This document shows positions 44,031 through 57,033 of a DNA stretch of 64,000 bases, one piece after another; within the stretch, counting starts at the first letter, position 1, and every line of letters begins with the position of its first letter. Origin of the DNA: Filosporella fistucella (taxonomy: Eukaryota > Ascomycota > Leotiomycetes > Helotiales); the NCBI GenBank assembly GCA_030077755.1, contig JAQJZZ010000008.1:3410001-3474000 (forward strand), read 5' to 3'. Position numbers and translations under genes: made by a program. Under the pieces are notes generated by a model. That model saw only the letters and a program-made list of their open reading frames with translations. It made no database searches and had not been told where the DNA came from.

Positions 44031-46909
44031 TCAAGTCATAGGGTTGAGGAAAGGGCTGAAGAGTAATTCTTCAGCGCTTGGTCTTTTGGTGTGCTCGACC
44101 TCGAAAGCTTGCTTCAAGAATGTTTGTGCTTCGAGACTAGCATGCTCTGGAATGGTTGGACTAATCTTGGCACCGCCAATCTTGAAGATTGCTTGTAGCT
44201 GGGAACAATCAGGGAAAGGATGGGTTCCAGTCATCATCTCTACAACAAGGCATCCAAGAGACCAAATATCTGCCTTGCGGGTATATGAAGTTTGCTTGAC
44301 AACTTCAGGTGCCATCCAAAAGACTGAACCTTGAAGTGATGGTCGATTCTTGTTGTTGCCAGCCCCATTGAGAATGTTGGATGCTTCAATCTTCTTCGAG
44401 ATACCGAAATCGGAAATCTTGATTCCTCCTTTGTTATCGACAAGAATATTGGCACCTTTGATATCTCTATGAATGATCTCTCTTCCATGGAGGTAAGCAA
44501 GTCCTGTGACGATCTGGCGAACGAAATTTCTAATAAGCGGCTCACGAAGAGCACCATAAGAGTTGAGCATGGTCTGTACTGAACCACCAGGTACGTATTC
44601 GAGGAAAATGTTGAGATGTTCAGCTGATGAGCTGGCACCAAGATACTGCACAATATTCGGGTGTTGAAGGTCTCTCAATAGACTGATTTCTCGTTTCAGT
44701 GCATCGATCATACTCTTCTTCCTGGCATCGCTTGCACTGTTGGCACCTGGTGATGGGGTCTCGACTTGCTTGACGGCTAAGAGTTCTCCGGTAACAGCAT
44801 GAAGAGCGAGGTAGACACTACCAAATGATCCTTGTCCAATGAGAGCGCCCTTCATCCATTTGCTGTCATCCCAAGAATCACCTGCCAAGAAACTTTGCAG
44901 CTCTTCATCCTCATCTTCTCCATCGTCATTCAAAGCTTGGCTGATTTCCCTTAGCGAACCGCCATTCTCGGTACTTCCATCCTCAAAGTAGCTTTGTTGA
45001 ATCATGTTTCCATCAGGGTCGGTAACATTGACGTTTGTTGTGTCAGATCCACTGTCGAAAGAGACATATGATTTTCGGTTGGGCTCAATTGGTGATTCTT
45101 CTTGAATGCCGCCGAGCATTGACGAAGCGACTGAGTCTCTATACCTTCCACTGTTTCCTCTAGACAAGTCCAAAGGTCGTACTTTGGCAAGTTGACTGTT
45201 ACCACTTAACCACGTATCGGCGATGGTTGGCATTGGTGGAGCATCAGCCACACTGGATGCAAAACTTAAATTGCTGGCAACACTCAGTCTGCTATTAACC
45301 TTGCTCAGACGGGTCGATCTTCGCAGAGATAGTCTTGCAGTCCGGTCGATCTCTTCTCGCGGATGATCAGGGAAGTAGGTTGTCAAGTCGGAAGTAATCA
45401 ATTCACTAGGAGGTCTTTGGCCAAAGAATTGTCGAAGTACTCCTTTCTTGCTGCCAGGTCTAAGTCTGGCTGTGTCCCTCGGCGGCTCCATTGAGGGTGG
45501 CCTTTCCAAATCCTTGGCGGCGTTGTTAATATTTCGAGTCCGCTCTCCTGCAGACACAGCTGAGCTCTGGGATTGGAATGAGGCTGGCGATAAAGGATGT
45601 TGTAGGTTATCGTTCCAGCTCTCACCAAGTACCTTTTGGAGTTTTGCTTGACTTCTAGGGTCAACATTCTCCAACGCTCGATTGTGTGTTGTAGTAGCCT
45701 CCTCCTTGGCAATATCTGCTGCACGTTGTAGTTCCGCCTCACCAGGCTCTCCTTGATTGAACCTCCGTAATATCAGACGATTTCTTTCAGATCTCTTTTG
45801 GTCGGTAATGATACGCCATAATTCCGTCTCTGACAATCGTCGACATTGGCTTGGATCTGGTTCCACGCCATTCAACACGTAGAAGCAATAGTTCCGATCA
45901 TGGTCTTCGCGGTAACCAAATTTCCTCAAAGTCAGTCTCATCACCTCGTCACAAGACTGACAATCTGCCACTCGTACAACTTTAGTAACGCCATTAGAGG
46001 AAATAACTCTAATGACCTCTTTATTTTGTGGTAATGATGCCATAAGCGAACCATCGATACTTCCATTTCCACGAGTATGGTCAAACCGGCGTGCAGTCTG
46101 CGGTTGTTGTAAATCACCTGGAGTTCCTGGTCTTCGACCAGTGATGGTTGTGGCACTCGATGGAACTGATCCGTTGAAGTAGCCTTGTGCGTTCTCTCTC
46201 CTGCTGATTTCTGCCGGACTCATTACACCACCGTATCTTGGTTGTCTTACTACTCTGGCTTCTGAACCAGCGAGGGGCGAGCTCGGTCTTGAAGGAGGCT
46301 TGCTGACATTTTCGGGGATAGCGGAAGCTGTGCTAAATAGTTGTGAATATCTCTTGTTGGCCGTGGGGGTAGGCCTTGCAGAGTTTGGAGGACGAGGTGA
46401 TCCGGAAGAGGATGGTGTGTATGCATCGAGACCAGCAAATGAGTCCTATAGAAGTCAGCTTCAATCACCATCATATGCTAATCACTACGTACCCTATTCC
46501 TCTTCTTTTGATTCGCATACGCTCTCGTCCGGAGTTTCTTGATATTCAAGAATAGTCGTACTCGATCACCAATCTTATCTATTCCCATCTCTTGTAATAC
46601 TGCCTTGTCCATCTCCAGTAAGTTCTCTCCATTGATGTTATTTTTCCTGAACAGTTTCTCGTACTCTCCGCAGTTCACAGTGATAAGCCAATCACATACT
46701 CGTTCCTCGTCCCAATTCTTTGCTGACTCTGGCCCTTCGGCATCGGAAAATTCGGATTCTGTCGGGCTGGCAAATGATTGATTTGATGCCATCATAGTAG
46801 GTGCCCTTCTACTCGATTGTATCTGGGCTTGGATGGATGAGGAAGACAAGTTCGAAGAACTTGAACCCAGTGGTGCCGGAAACGGCGATTTGGAAGCTAA
46901 CATGGCCAT
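44031..46909 (-). CDS. ste11: MAP kinase kinase kinase Ste11
   Basis: Exons 46909-46493 and 46445-44031, joined in phase 0 across a 47-nt intron, give 943 residues. An N-terminal Ser-rich tail is followed by a SAM domain (about 65-130, WDEERVCDWLITVNCGEYEK), which binds the Ste50 adaptor. A Ras-binding/RA-like domain lies near 280-365 (VIRVISSNGVTKVVRVADCQ). The protein kinase domain occupies about 670-940, with GQGSFGSVY, the catalytic Lys in LLAVKQVE, HRDIKGANILVD, DFGISKK and MAPEVVKQTSYTRKADIWSL. The protein ends soon after FSPFLNP. The order SAM-RBD-kinase identifies Ste11/SteC rather than Bck1 or Ssk2. It phosphorylates Ste7-type MAPKKs in the fusion/infection-type MAPK pathway and the osmotic pathway. 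The gene is preceded by a very large upstream region. Confidence 0.95.
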
Positions 46910-49900
46910 CTCTAGGAATGCTAATTACGCATGGAGGTTGGGAAGGTTGGGTAAGACGTTGTGATATGTATTGTTGTGGAAGATGGGATGAAAATCAAAC
47001 TGGGGATGTATTAGGATCTGGGAGGCTCTACAGAGTATAAGTGTTCCAGTTGAAAGGGATCCGCCGGTATTGGAGATCTTCCAGGGGTGCCTTTGATGGG
47101 GTTGATTTCTATTAAAGATCTCGTGGTGGGATGACGGATGTCTTGTGGTTTCGTATGATGAGTCTCTTGGAGACCGAGACGTGGTGTTTCGGGATGGGAG
47201 GAGGTGTACGAAAGAGAGGGTGGAGCGCGAACGAGCGGAGGAGAGGCTCGTGTATTTTGTCGTCGCGGATTTTAGCTGCTACCGGAGCAGAGCATGAAGA
47301 TGGTAAATCAGCGGTTGACAATCGAATGAAGATCCTCGTCGCGCTTCGGAGAATATTTGCTGTAGCAGTAATAACAATAGCAATTATGAATGAAGGACGG
47401 AGGCGCAGACAAAGCAGGAGCTGACAGACTGGCAGGCGAAGAGGATTGAATTGAGAGGGAGAGGAAGATTCAAAAGCGATGAAGATGGAGGCTAAGGGAG
47501 CGGGTAGGAATGCAGAGAGGTAAGGTATGAGGTAGGGTCGTTAAGTTGCGAGGGTGTGCTGGCAGAGCAGATACCGTTCGTTCGTTCGTAGCCGTGTCCT
47601 GAGGTGCTCTCTGGTAGCTGCAAACTCTGGTTCGCCGATACTTTTCTTTCGCCCAGTTGACTTTGTGAGGGCTCTGATGGTGTTGATGGAGTGGCGGACT
47701 TGCACAAGAATGGTGGTGAGTGGTGGGCGAGAAGTGGATGCTGCAGATTTGGGTTCAAGGCTTGAAGACGATTGGAGCTGATAATGGATGAGGCAGACTA
47801 GGAGCAGACACCTGAAACTTCGCACGGAGCGTCAGGATGCTGAAGAGTGGACACTGATGACTCTGGATGCACACCAAGTGGAGGTCGAGGTCGGGGTGTT
47901 GGTTTGGGGTCGGAGGTAACCAGACAGGGTGTGTAGAGTACTGTCTAACTATCTAGGGTGTTGTGCTGTTCCTTGTATATTTGGCGCGGTGCAAGCTGCG
48001 ATGCTTTTGCATGGCTTTAACTAGGTGAGAAGCTCTTACTTTCCGCTCTTTACCGTAATAGGATACCTTTTGATAGAGCCCTTCGTTTTTCTTTGATGAG
48101 CACAAGGCCAAGATGTCCGAACAAGGAATTCTTGGGGTTTGAGGGGTCCACAGGTAATGAAGGAGAGACAGATGATGAGTAGAGCTACGAGGAAAGGTGT
48201 GAATAGTGCAATTGTCCAGCTGCATTGATGCGATGCGATGTGTTGCAGATGGCTGAATTGAGTGATTTTGAGCAGTCAAGTCCAGCTTTGCGGGAGCGAG
48301 TTTCTATGGTAAGGTGGTCTGGCCTTGAACATCCAGATCCAGCCTTCTGGCCCCCTTTTAGGTCCGCCGACCTTGTGTCAACCAGAAACTTTGAATGTGA
48401 ACCACCTGGAATTAGGAACAAATGCAAACTCTGTAACTTCGGAATAAACACCAACTAACAAATAGCCGTTCTCGCCTCCGGTACGAGGAAGTGTGTTTGT
48501 TAGGAGGGGAGGTGGCAATGGTTGTGTGGTAGGGAGGTACTTCCTAGCCAATTGTTTGCGTACGAGATACTTATCGCGACTTACATAGTATACTAAGCTG
48601 CTTCCTCCATATGGAATGACCCAATAGGTCAGCTACAACAGCTTTCCATTGTTGCTTATTACTCCTTAGTCCTTACACCTCCCACTTGCACTCGTATTTC
48701 TACTACTTTTCGTGCAACCTTACTATTCCCCTGATTTACCTACGCTCGCCCTCCTTTTACTCCTTCAATAGCCACTTCGGTCAAAACGTATCTCACTCCA
48801 CTTTTCCGAAATAATATTAAAAATAATGAGAAAAACAATAATCATCCTGAATAGTTATCGTCAGTCGTCATGATCGCTGAATATCGTCTCCTTCTGATCT
48901 CGTGCTCATGTCTTACTCACTCCCTCCCTGCGTCCTCCCAACTGTTTGGCTACCCGCCCAATCAGCCGCCACGCTCTTCCCGCTCCCACCATCAACTCGA
49001 AACATTAGCCCAATCTTTTCCCATCTTTTTCATCCAATCGCCCAGCCATGATGAACATTTTGTAACACCTGCTGTTTGATGTCCAGCATTTTGCACCCCA
49101 AAAAAGAAACATCAAATGATTATCCACACTCGTCCGCACCGTCTTTCCACATCATCTTGCCAAGTTGCAGGTATCACCACTGCACTGGAATTACGGAGAA
49201 ATGGGGATATGGGATGGGATGCGATGGATCGATGGGTTGTGCTCAATCGGGTCATGCTCACGATAGAAACATGATCGTCACTCTACGTGAGGTCATTCAA
49301 AGGCGCATCGTGTCTACGTTCGTCTGAACTTGTACCAAACAAATTGAAAAAGGGTAAACACAATCTCCCTTTCTCAATGCCATCATCAGCAACCGTCTCA
49401 TCTTCTCGCCACTCCATGAATATCCTCTCGCTTATCATCCTGATCGACTCTCCTCGTCTCAGCCTGTAAGCAAGTAAACAACCTTCCAATTTGGTTTCCA
49501 AATATACTCACGATAAGGACCATCATGTGAGATTTCATCGAGATTGTCATTCCGATGATACTTGCCCCGCAGACTTACGATAGACTTGGTCTTGGCTGTT
49601 CACCCCTGAGACCTACAGTACCTGAGCACCTAGTATGAAGAGAATATCTCCATCAAAGTGACTCACTGATCATACTAATCCTCTCCAAGAGAATCACCAT
49701 AGCATCGTCAAACATCTTCGTACGTCAACTCTCCCCATCCAAGGAGAGCCACGCAACTTGTTTACAGCAACGAAATGTTTATCCAGAGCACAGATACAAG
49801 AGCGGTCAACTAGTGAAACGAAACGCGGCTCCCATGCCCGCCCTTTCACACTCTTCTGCAGAATGTCTTTCAGGAATATCCCAGATGGCTGATATCAGCC

Positions 49901-51438
49901 TCGGGATAATAGCTCGCCCGTACAGCGAGCACCTCAAAAAAGTTAGCGATTAAACTTTTCTCTCGGACGCAGGAACCGATTTGTATAGCCAAAATTTTGA
50001 AGATATCGTCCAGTAGGCTGGAATCCTACCTGAAGGCCTGAGAGCTGTGTTCGCCCAGAAATGCGAAGAATCAGTTCATACCTCAAACATCAACATGCCA
50101 TTACCGCTCTCACTTTTTCCCTCCAACAGGAACCCTCCTTTCCGCTTCTGTAGCACAGCACAATCATGCTGCGGCTTTTCGGGATGATATTCTCGGTGCC
50201 GGGCATATGCATGAAATATTACGCATCCCGAGATTACAACTGAAGACGCGTCATGAGTGGTTCATAAAGCGAGGTTTCATCTTCTTTATTTGGAGGTTAA
50301 AAATAGACAGTCGATGAAAGACAAATGCGATGGAAATGCTTGATATGTACAAGTACCTAATAGTCTAGAATACATCCTGTACGAAGCTCAAAAAACCTTT
50401 GAAAAGCTACATCAAATTCTGCTTGGAAGCACAGACATCATATAAGCGTTGAGTTCCCATCATTCACTTTCTCAATGAAACCTTCGCGATAAACTCAATT
50501 CAAGTCGACATCTAGACTCCTATTTCACAAAACATGCCGAGTCTTTTCGGCATCTGAGGCAGCCTCACGGGAAAGCCTAGATATGGTTGGACCTCTTAAA
50601 ACCGGCAGTTTAACGCCAGGAGCCGGTAGACAATCAAGGCTTGGATGTTCTGTGTATTTGAAGTTTAGAGACATCAATAAGCGGTAAGCATTTTATGGCT
50701 TGAATCGTGATTGATGCCTTTACGGTTGTATTCGCTTCAATTTATGTTACTCACCTTACATTAAACTTTCTCCAAGAACCAATGGAGACGAGGGATAAGT
50801 TGGGCAGCTGTAGGTAAAATAGGCTTCTTGTGCTTTGGCACTTGATCGGTGAGGCGGAGAGATATGCTTGGTAGGTGGTGAAATTGAGCTGACGAGATAC
50901 GGATTGTTGAGTCCTTGCATCGCATTTTATGCTTGGTGAGGCAGTCATAGGGGATGCTGATGCTACAGAGAACGTGAGCCAGATGCAGGAGTGAGGCTGT
51001 GGGTTTTGTGATAAATTGGTTAGACATCGATTTTTTGGTTCGTGTTATTATTATCGCTGTAAGACGCGTAGAGTGAGAGATGACGCGTTGAGCTCGAGGC
51101 TTTGGCATGCTTTCGAGGCGAGATAACTCTCTGGAGGCTGCAAAGAAGGAGAAGAGGAATCACTTGATCTGGGAATAACACAGAAAGAAGTATTGCACCA
51201 AGCTTGCAACAATTTATAGATGTGTTTTAAAGTGGGCAAAAGTTTTCCTTATTTCAAAAACACCTTCTAGAAATCCGTCATTGAATTTGATATTCACAAA
51301 GATCACCTGATATCGAAATGCACTCCTGGCAAGTCTCACATCCTCAACAAGCTCCAGCCTCCAGCCTTGAACCTCATTTCAGCCTCGGAAGCTCAACCCA
51401 ACCTAAAGCACCATGAGGTAGCTTCACCTCCACCACAG
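46910..51438. other. Large divergent intergenic region (4.5 kb)
   Basis: This stretch lies between ste11 (minus) and vps18 (plus) and is the longest gene-free stretch in the window. Several frames of 60-115 codons exist on both strands (for example 47131-47424, 47541-47825 and 50761-51108). They start at non-ATG codons or lack family character, and I could not splice any into a convincing protein. A long ste11 leader, unannotated RNA or a small species-specific gene are possible. I saw no tRNA or spliceosomal snRNA signature. Confidence 0.45.
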
Positions 51439-54400
51439 ATGGCACTCGACCCCTCCAACGGCTACGCAGCCGCCCGCCTCCAAGATCTGAACGATAACTC
51501 CCTCCCTATCTTCAACGTCGAGAGGGTACAGCTCCAATTCTCCATTGCGTCTGACTTCGTCGCTGCCCAGGTCGCAAACAATGTCTTGGTTCTTGCGCTC
51601 TCAAATGGAAGGATACTGAGGATTGATTTAGATAATCCGGCAGATATTGATGGTTCGTTTATATGTCTTCTGCAGAGGGGTTCAGGAGTGAGAAGAGAGA
51701 CTGATATTGCTGCTAGATATTGATCTTCCCAAGAAGACATCGGAAGTGGGCGTCATAAAGCGCATGTTTCTCGACCCTACAGCCTCTCATCTAATTATCT
51801 GCACTGCCCTTGGAGAAAACTACTACCTACATACACAATCGCGGCAACCTCGACCTCTCTCCCGTTTACGAGGAGTTTCGATCGAGGCAATAGCTTGGAA
51901 TCCGGCTTTACCTACTACATCTACTAGAGAGATTCTTATTGGTGCTGCGGACGGAAATATCTATGAGGCATATATCGAGACTTCAACTGAGTTTTACAGG
52001 AAGGAAGACAAGTACTTGAAGACGCTGCAGAAATTACCAGATGGACCTATTACGGGACTATGGGTGGATGCAGTGTCCGATGCGAGGAAACCGGATGTTA
52101 GGAGAGTTCTGATTGCTACGCATGACAGGCTATTACATCTAGTTGGGAAGGTTGGACGATCAGGCCATGAAGGAGGGGCATCGATATTCTCTCGTCTTTT
52201 TGAGTCGGAACAACCGGTCGTCCATGAGATCTCTAGGGTCTCGACTACTACTGCTTCATCGCTGGTAGTCTCTCCAGATGCTCCAGACTCGGCTTCCTTG
52301 GAAAGCTTAACTCCGGATCGGATATTTGCTTGGCTTTCTTCTCAAGGAGTCTTCTATGGTCGATTACTTACTTCGCCTGCTGCACAGGAGCTGGGTGGGA
52401 AGGTGTTCTCGGAAGCAAAATTGCTGCCTAAATCTCAATTACCATCTGTTGAGACCTCTGGTGGGCGCAAACGCTTGGTACCAGAATCACTCGATTCGAT
52501 AGCGCTGACACAATGGCACATTGTCCATTTGGTTGGGGGACGCGTCATCGCTGTCAATCGACTGGATGACAGAGTCGTCTTTAATCAAGTAGTTTTAGAC
52601 CCAGGACAGGAAGCTCTGGGGCTCTACGCAGATCAGCAGAAGAACACTTTCTGGCTTTTCACTACGCAAGAAATCTATGAAATTGTCGTTACAGATGAGG
52701 ACCGAGACGTCTGGAAAGTGATGTTGAAGACAGAGCATTTTGATGCTGCCTTAAGATATGCTCGAGGTCCTGCACAGAAAGATGCAGTTGCGACAGCATC
52801 TGGTGACTACCTTGTCAGTAAAGGCTCATATATTGAGGCTGCAGGTGTTTATGGGAAGAGCAGTAAGCCATTCGAGCAGGTTGCTCTAACATTCATCGAC
52901 AATGATCAACAAGATGCTTTACGGAAGTATCTACTCACTAAAATCGCCACATACAAGAAATCTGCAATCATGCAAAGGATCATGATTGCTAGTTGGCTGG
53001 TGGAAGTTTTCATGTCCAAGCTAAACTCACTTGATGATACCCTCATCACGAAAGCCGAATTATCAGAGACTCTTAGTCCAGCTCAGACGAAAGATCAGCT
53101 TGAGGTTATTAGGACGGAGTTTCAGGAGTTTGTGAAAAAGTATAAATCGGATTTAGACCGCAAGACGACTTACGATATTATTAGCAGTCATGGAAGGGAG
53201 GATGAACTGCTTTATTTTGCGAGTGCTGTGAACGATTACAACTATGTTCTTGGCTACTGGATGCAAAGGGAACGGTGGAGGGAAGTTCTGGATGTTCTGA
53301 AGAAACAGACTGAACCAGAGATTTTCTACCGCTATAGCAGTGGTCTTATTACCCATGTTGCTACAGATTTGGTCGACATCTTGATGAGGCACTCAGACCT
53401 TCAACCACGGAACCTCATTCCGGCTCTTCTAGCCTACGATGGAAATTTCCGTGGGCCTCTCTCGCAGAATCAAGCTGTGAGGTATCTCCTGCATGTCATC
53501 AATCAGTTGAACTCCACAGATGCAGCTGTCCATAACACTCTCATCTCAATATACGCCTCACATCCTTCCAAAGACGAATCTGCTCTTCTCTCATATCTTG
53601 AATCGCAAGGTGATGAGCCAAGCTTCGATTCCGATTTCGCCTTACGACTCTGCATTCAACATTCTCGCGTGCAATCATGCGTTCACATCTACAGTACCAT
53701 GGGCCAGTACCTTCAAGCAGTAGAGCTGGCTCTCAAACACTCCGAAATCGACCTGGCATCTCTCGTTGCCGACCGTCCCGTCTCTAACCCTCCTCTAAGA
53801 AAGAAACTCTGGCTCGCCGTAGCTAAAAAGGTCATATCCCAGTCCAACGGCATCAAAACCGCTATTGAATTCCTTAAACGATGTGATCTTCTCAAAATCG
53901 AGGATCTGATCCCATTCTTCCCTGATTTCGTCGTAATAGACGACTTCAAAGAGGAGATATGTGCTGCTCTAGAAGATTACAGCCGTAACATCGATGCTCT
54001 GAAAAAAGAAATGGATGAATCCTCTCAGACAGCCACCAATATCAAAATCGATATCGCAGCCCTAGATCATCGTTACGCTATCGTTGAGCCGGGCGAGAAA
54101 TGTTACGTGTGTAGTCTACCGCTGCTGAGTAGACAATTCTTTGTATTCCCATGTCAACATGCGTTTCATAGTGATTGTCTAGGGCGAAAGGTTATGGAGC
54201 AGGCGGGAATAGGGAAGGGAAAGAGAATTAGAGAGTTACAGGGATTGATTAGCAAGGGCATGTTGGCCGGGGGGAAGAGGGAGAGGGCAATTGCGGAGTT
54301 GGATGGTTTGGTGGCTAGTGCTTGGTATGTTCTCCCCTTCATCTCCTTATTTCTTAATTTGCTAGTTGTCTCGCCCGTCTTGCTCCATATATTCGTTCCT

Positions 54401-54607
54401 TACACCCGCCCCCTTCGTCCTCACATCTTCTCCCACTCTCACCCACATTCTCTCTCTCTGTACCCTTTCCTCCATCTCTCACCTAAATCACCTTGATATC
54501 CAACCTACTAACAATTACCCAGTATCCTCTGCAGCGAATTCGCCATCAAACGAATCGATGAGCCCTTCGTGCTCGACACAGATGATAGGAATGAATGGGC
54601 TTTATGA
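51439..54607 (+). CDS. vps18: Vps18/Pep3, HOPS/CORVET core subunit
   Basis: Exons 51439-51652, 51717-54324 and 54523-54607 give 968 residues, the normal length. The start is the first in-frame ATG (MALDPSNGYAAARL). The N-terminal beta-propeller (VLVLALSNGRILRIDL; EILIGAADGNIYEAY; FWLFTTQEIYEI) corresponds to the Pep3/Vps18 domain. A clathrin-heavy-chain-like alpha-solenoid follows (ALRYARGPAQKDAVATASGD; YVLGYWMQRERWREVLDVLK). The C-terminal RING-H2 starts near residue 866 (CYVCSLPL ... FPCQHAFHSDCL). Its last cysteine pair (CILCSEFAIKRIDEPF) is split by the final 198-nt intron, and reading through that intron would lose it. The protein acts in tethering of endosomes and vacuoles. Confidence 0.95.
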
Positions 54608-55664
54608 TAGTCTAATTTAATAATTCTCCTTCATCCCTATCGCCCTTGAGTCGGTATTCTTACCCTTCAGATGGTATTCTTGAAGTGAACTTTTAGTTTG
54701 GAGCGAAATTCTTGTAAAGTGCACTCATACGGGCTAATACAGTTTTCCGAGCTGTATAGGAGGAAGTAGCGACTGCCCGGAAAATCGGGATGTATTTAAA
54801 GGGTAAGACACACAATCGAAACCGGTGCTTTAAACCAGAATTCCCCAAGATTGCAGCATTCCATTTGAGCTCCGACTGGCAATCTGGCAAGTCACAAAGC
54901 CAGAACGACTGCGTCTCAGCCCGTGGCTGATTGTATACTTGTCCTTAATCAAGGCTACATTGATATTATTTTTGCAATGTCCTGGCGGAATCTAGGAGTT
55001 TGGTCAGTGGATAACAGGAGGGTTGCAAAAAGTGCTTGGCCTCTACATGTTCTCTGTAGTAGTCTTTGGACTTTCGCCTGATTGTGATTAGGTATCTTCC
55101 TTAACTGGGGAGTTCCTGCCTCTGATTGCTCTTGTTGTCTTTGGTGGACTCTTATCTCCTTTGAATATATACCTTCCTAATAGTGGAAATAGAGTCTATA
55201 ATATCCTAGAGGGGTGCAAAGGAAGTAATTACCTAGAGTATGAGTCTAGATCTGATGTTCCGTGAGCGACGCCTAGTGGGGATTGTTAGTATTATTGGAT
55301 TCGTCTATTTATAAAATAGCATATACAAGTCTAATGATATCTGTCCGATAATATATGATGGTGAACAGCCTTTTGCCTAGATGCAGACTCTTTCACCTCT
55401 GCAATGTCCTAGACAACACTACAAGTTCGAGTTCAAGATTTCAGATAAGACAAGCCAGTATTCGATACTTAGAGATCGACCTTGGGCTTCTTTATTGGCT
55501 TGGAAATATACTTTCAAGTAAACTTGTGCTCAACGAGGCAAAGGATATCCCAATTCAGGCTTCTGCACCTCGGCAAGTGGTAGCAATACGTGATTCGCAA
55601 GTGACGATTCGCGAGCAGAGGGTTCACATGTAGGAGCCATCGTACTGCAAGTACTCCGGATTTC
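54608..55664. other. Intergenic region with possible degraded coding DNA
   Basis: Beyond the vps18 3' end, the plus frame from about 55005 to 55262 reads like a membrane protein (LGLYMFSVVVFGLSPD, then FLPLIALVVFGGLLSPLNIY). It is cut by a TAG at 55089-55091 and by further stops downstream. Another frame, about 55570-55790, gives EGSHVGAIVLQVLRIS and PGVVLTIDKIPRDILQRC, separated by TGA codons. This could be an old pseudogene or chance. Confidence 0.35.
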
Positions 55665-56270
55665 ATGAGGTGCCAAGCCCGGAGTGGTATTAACAATCGA
55701 CAAGATCCCAAGAGATATCTTGCAGCGGTGTTCGATCAGCGTAACAGGCGGGCAAATCACAAGGAGAAGCAGGAGGTGGGGATGATAAAAGTTTCCTTAC
55801 CTTCAACACAACCACATAATCTACCACTTGAATTCCACGACTCTAAGACTCTCGCTATAAAATACAATGGGGATAGACTTCTGGACACTTATTCAATTCT
55901 CGATCCTGCAAAAACCAAGTCAAACCCACTGTTCGCTGATATCGAACTAGAATCTATTCACACAGATGAAGAGGTCATCAAGGAAACCGCACCGATCTCT
56001 TCTGAACAGGAGAGTTTTCTATTGAAGCAAACATGGGACCGGGGCACTATGGAACGTGGATTAGAACCATCTCTCCCACCTAGATCATGCAAATATAGTT
56101 ACAACAGGACCTCTTCCTTGTCGAGAATGAAGGATGAGGATGATGAATTGCAAGAACGGACAAAATTTTCTTCGGAATATGCTGCCAGAGTAGAATCAGA
56201 TTATTCTGATGTCAGAGTAGACGTGACAGACTCAGGGAGTAGCCGGTCGATGGAAGACATCTCAGAATAG
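55665..56270 (+). CDS. Hypothetical ORF, doubtful
   Basis: This is an uninterrupted frame of 201 codons from an ATG at 55665, with a second in-frame ATG at 55782 (MIKVSLPSTQPHNLPLEFHD). The product is acidic and Ser-rich towards the C-terminus (MKDEDDELQERTKFSSEYAA; SDYSDVRVDVTDSGSSRSME) and has no recognisable domain, signal peptide or helix. The first about 40 codons overlap a different frame that also looks once coding. The intact part may therefore be the tail of a longer, decayed gene whose earlier exons are broken. Length and composition make pure chance less likely, but there is no family evidence. Confidence 0.35.
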   Translation: MRCQARSGINNRQDPKRYLAAVFDQRNRRANHKEKQEVGMIKVSLPSTQPHNLPLEFHDSKTLAIKYNGDRLLDTYSILDPAKTKSNPLFADIELESIHTDEEVIKETAPISSEQESFLLKQTWDRGTMERGLEPSLPPRSCKYSYNRTSSLSRMKDEDDELQERTKFSSEYAARVESDYSDVRVDVTDSGSSRSMEDISE

Positions 56271-57033
56271 AACTCAGAGAGTGTGTTCAAGGTTAGAACT
56301 GACGAACCAGTAGGCGTGATGGGCCACCAAAATCACTGCATCTAGTCTCCAAGTGCCGGATTTTTTTCGAATCTATGGGCTCCCAATTTAGGGGATATTT
56401 CCCTAAGATGCCTGCACGAAGCTGATGGAATTTGTATAGGTTGAATGTCCCAGCGAGGCTGAACAACTTTTCACTCTCATGGCGATATTGCCAGCAGCGA
56501 AGGTCTTTCTCTGCGTCGCGTTGGGAATTTTATACTGGATCAGATGCTTCTTCACTTCATTCTGAAGCGATGGTATACTTGGTATGATAGAGATCGGTAG
56601 CATATGTGCCCATAAATTTATACTTGCATATATTTTTCAGATTCACGATTCAACCTGCGACAAGCTTTCTTCATGCTCCTGAACTTCATACTTTTATCCC
56701 CCGACTTTGACAATTATTTGCTCATTGGTGGATGACCATCATTGCCATCTTTGTAAGTTCTATACATATCATATGATACTTGAAAATAGAGCTTGTATAC
56801 TAAATTTGACCAACTTTGGTATCCGTCTTACATTCGAAATTCAAGAATACCAATGTATCAATGAATGAATTGCGACCTGGGTTTCGTGGATTTACATTGG
56901 AGTTTCAAATTCATTCCTTATCAACTTCCATATAAGTCAGTTACAGACAATATAGTCAGCAACAGCAAGAAGCAAGCTCATTTCTTCCAGATCTAAATCT
57001 TTCGACCGATCTTAACTTGCTCTCGTTATTTTC
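56271..57033. other. Intergenic region
   Basis: AT-rich, with no coding frame of note on either strand and no repeat seen. Confidence 0.6.

Noticed and set aside
47541..47825. 94-codon minus-strand frame with a hydrophobic start
   Set aside because: It starts at GTG, is unsupported by any splice extension, and lies in the ste11 upstream region. It is most likely chance.
50761..51108. 115-codon minus-strand frame upstream of vps18
   Set aside because: The composition is unlike protein, other frames overlap it, and there is no family motif.
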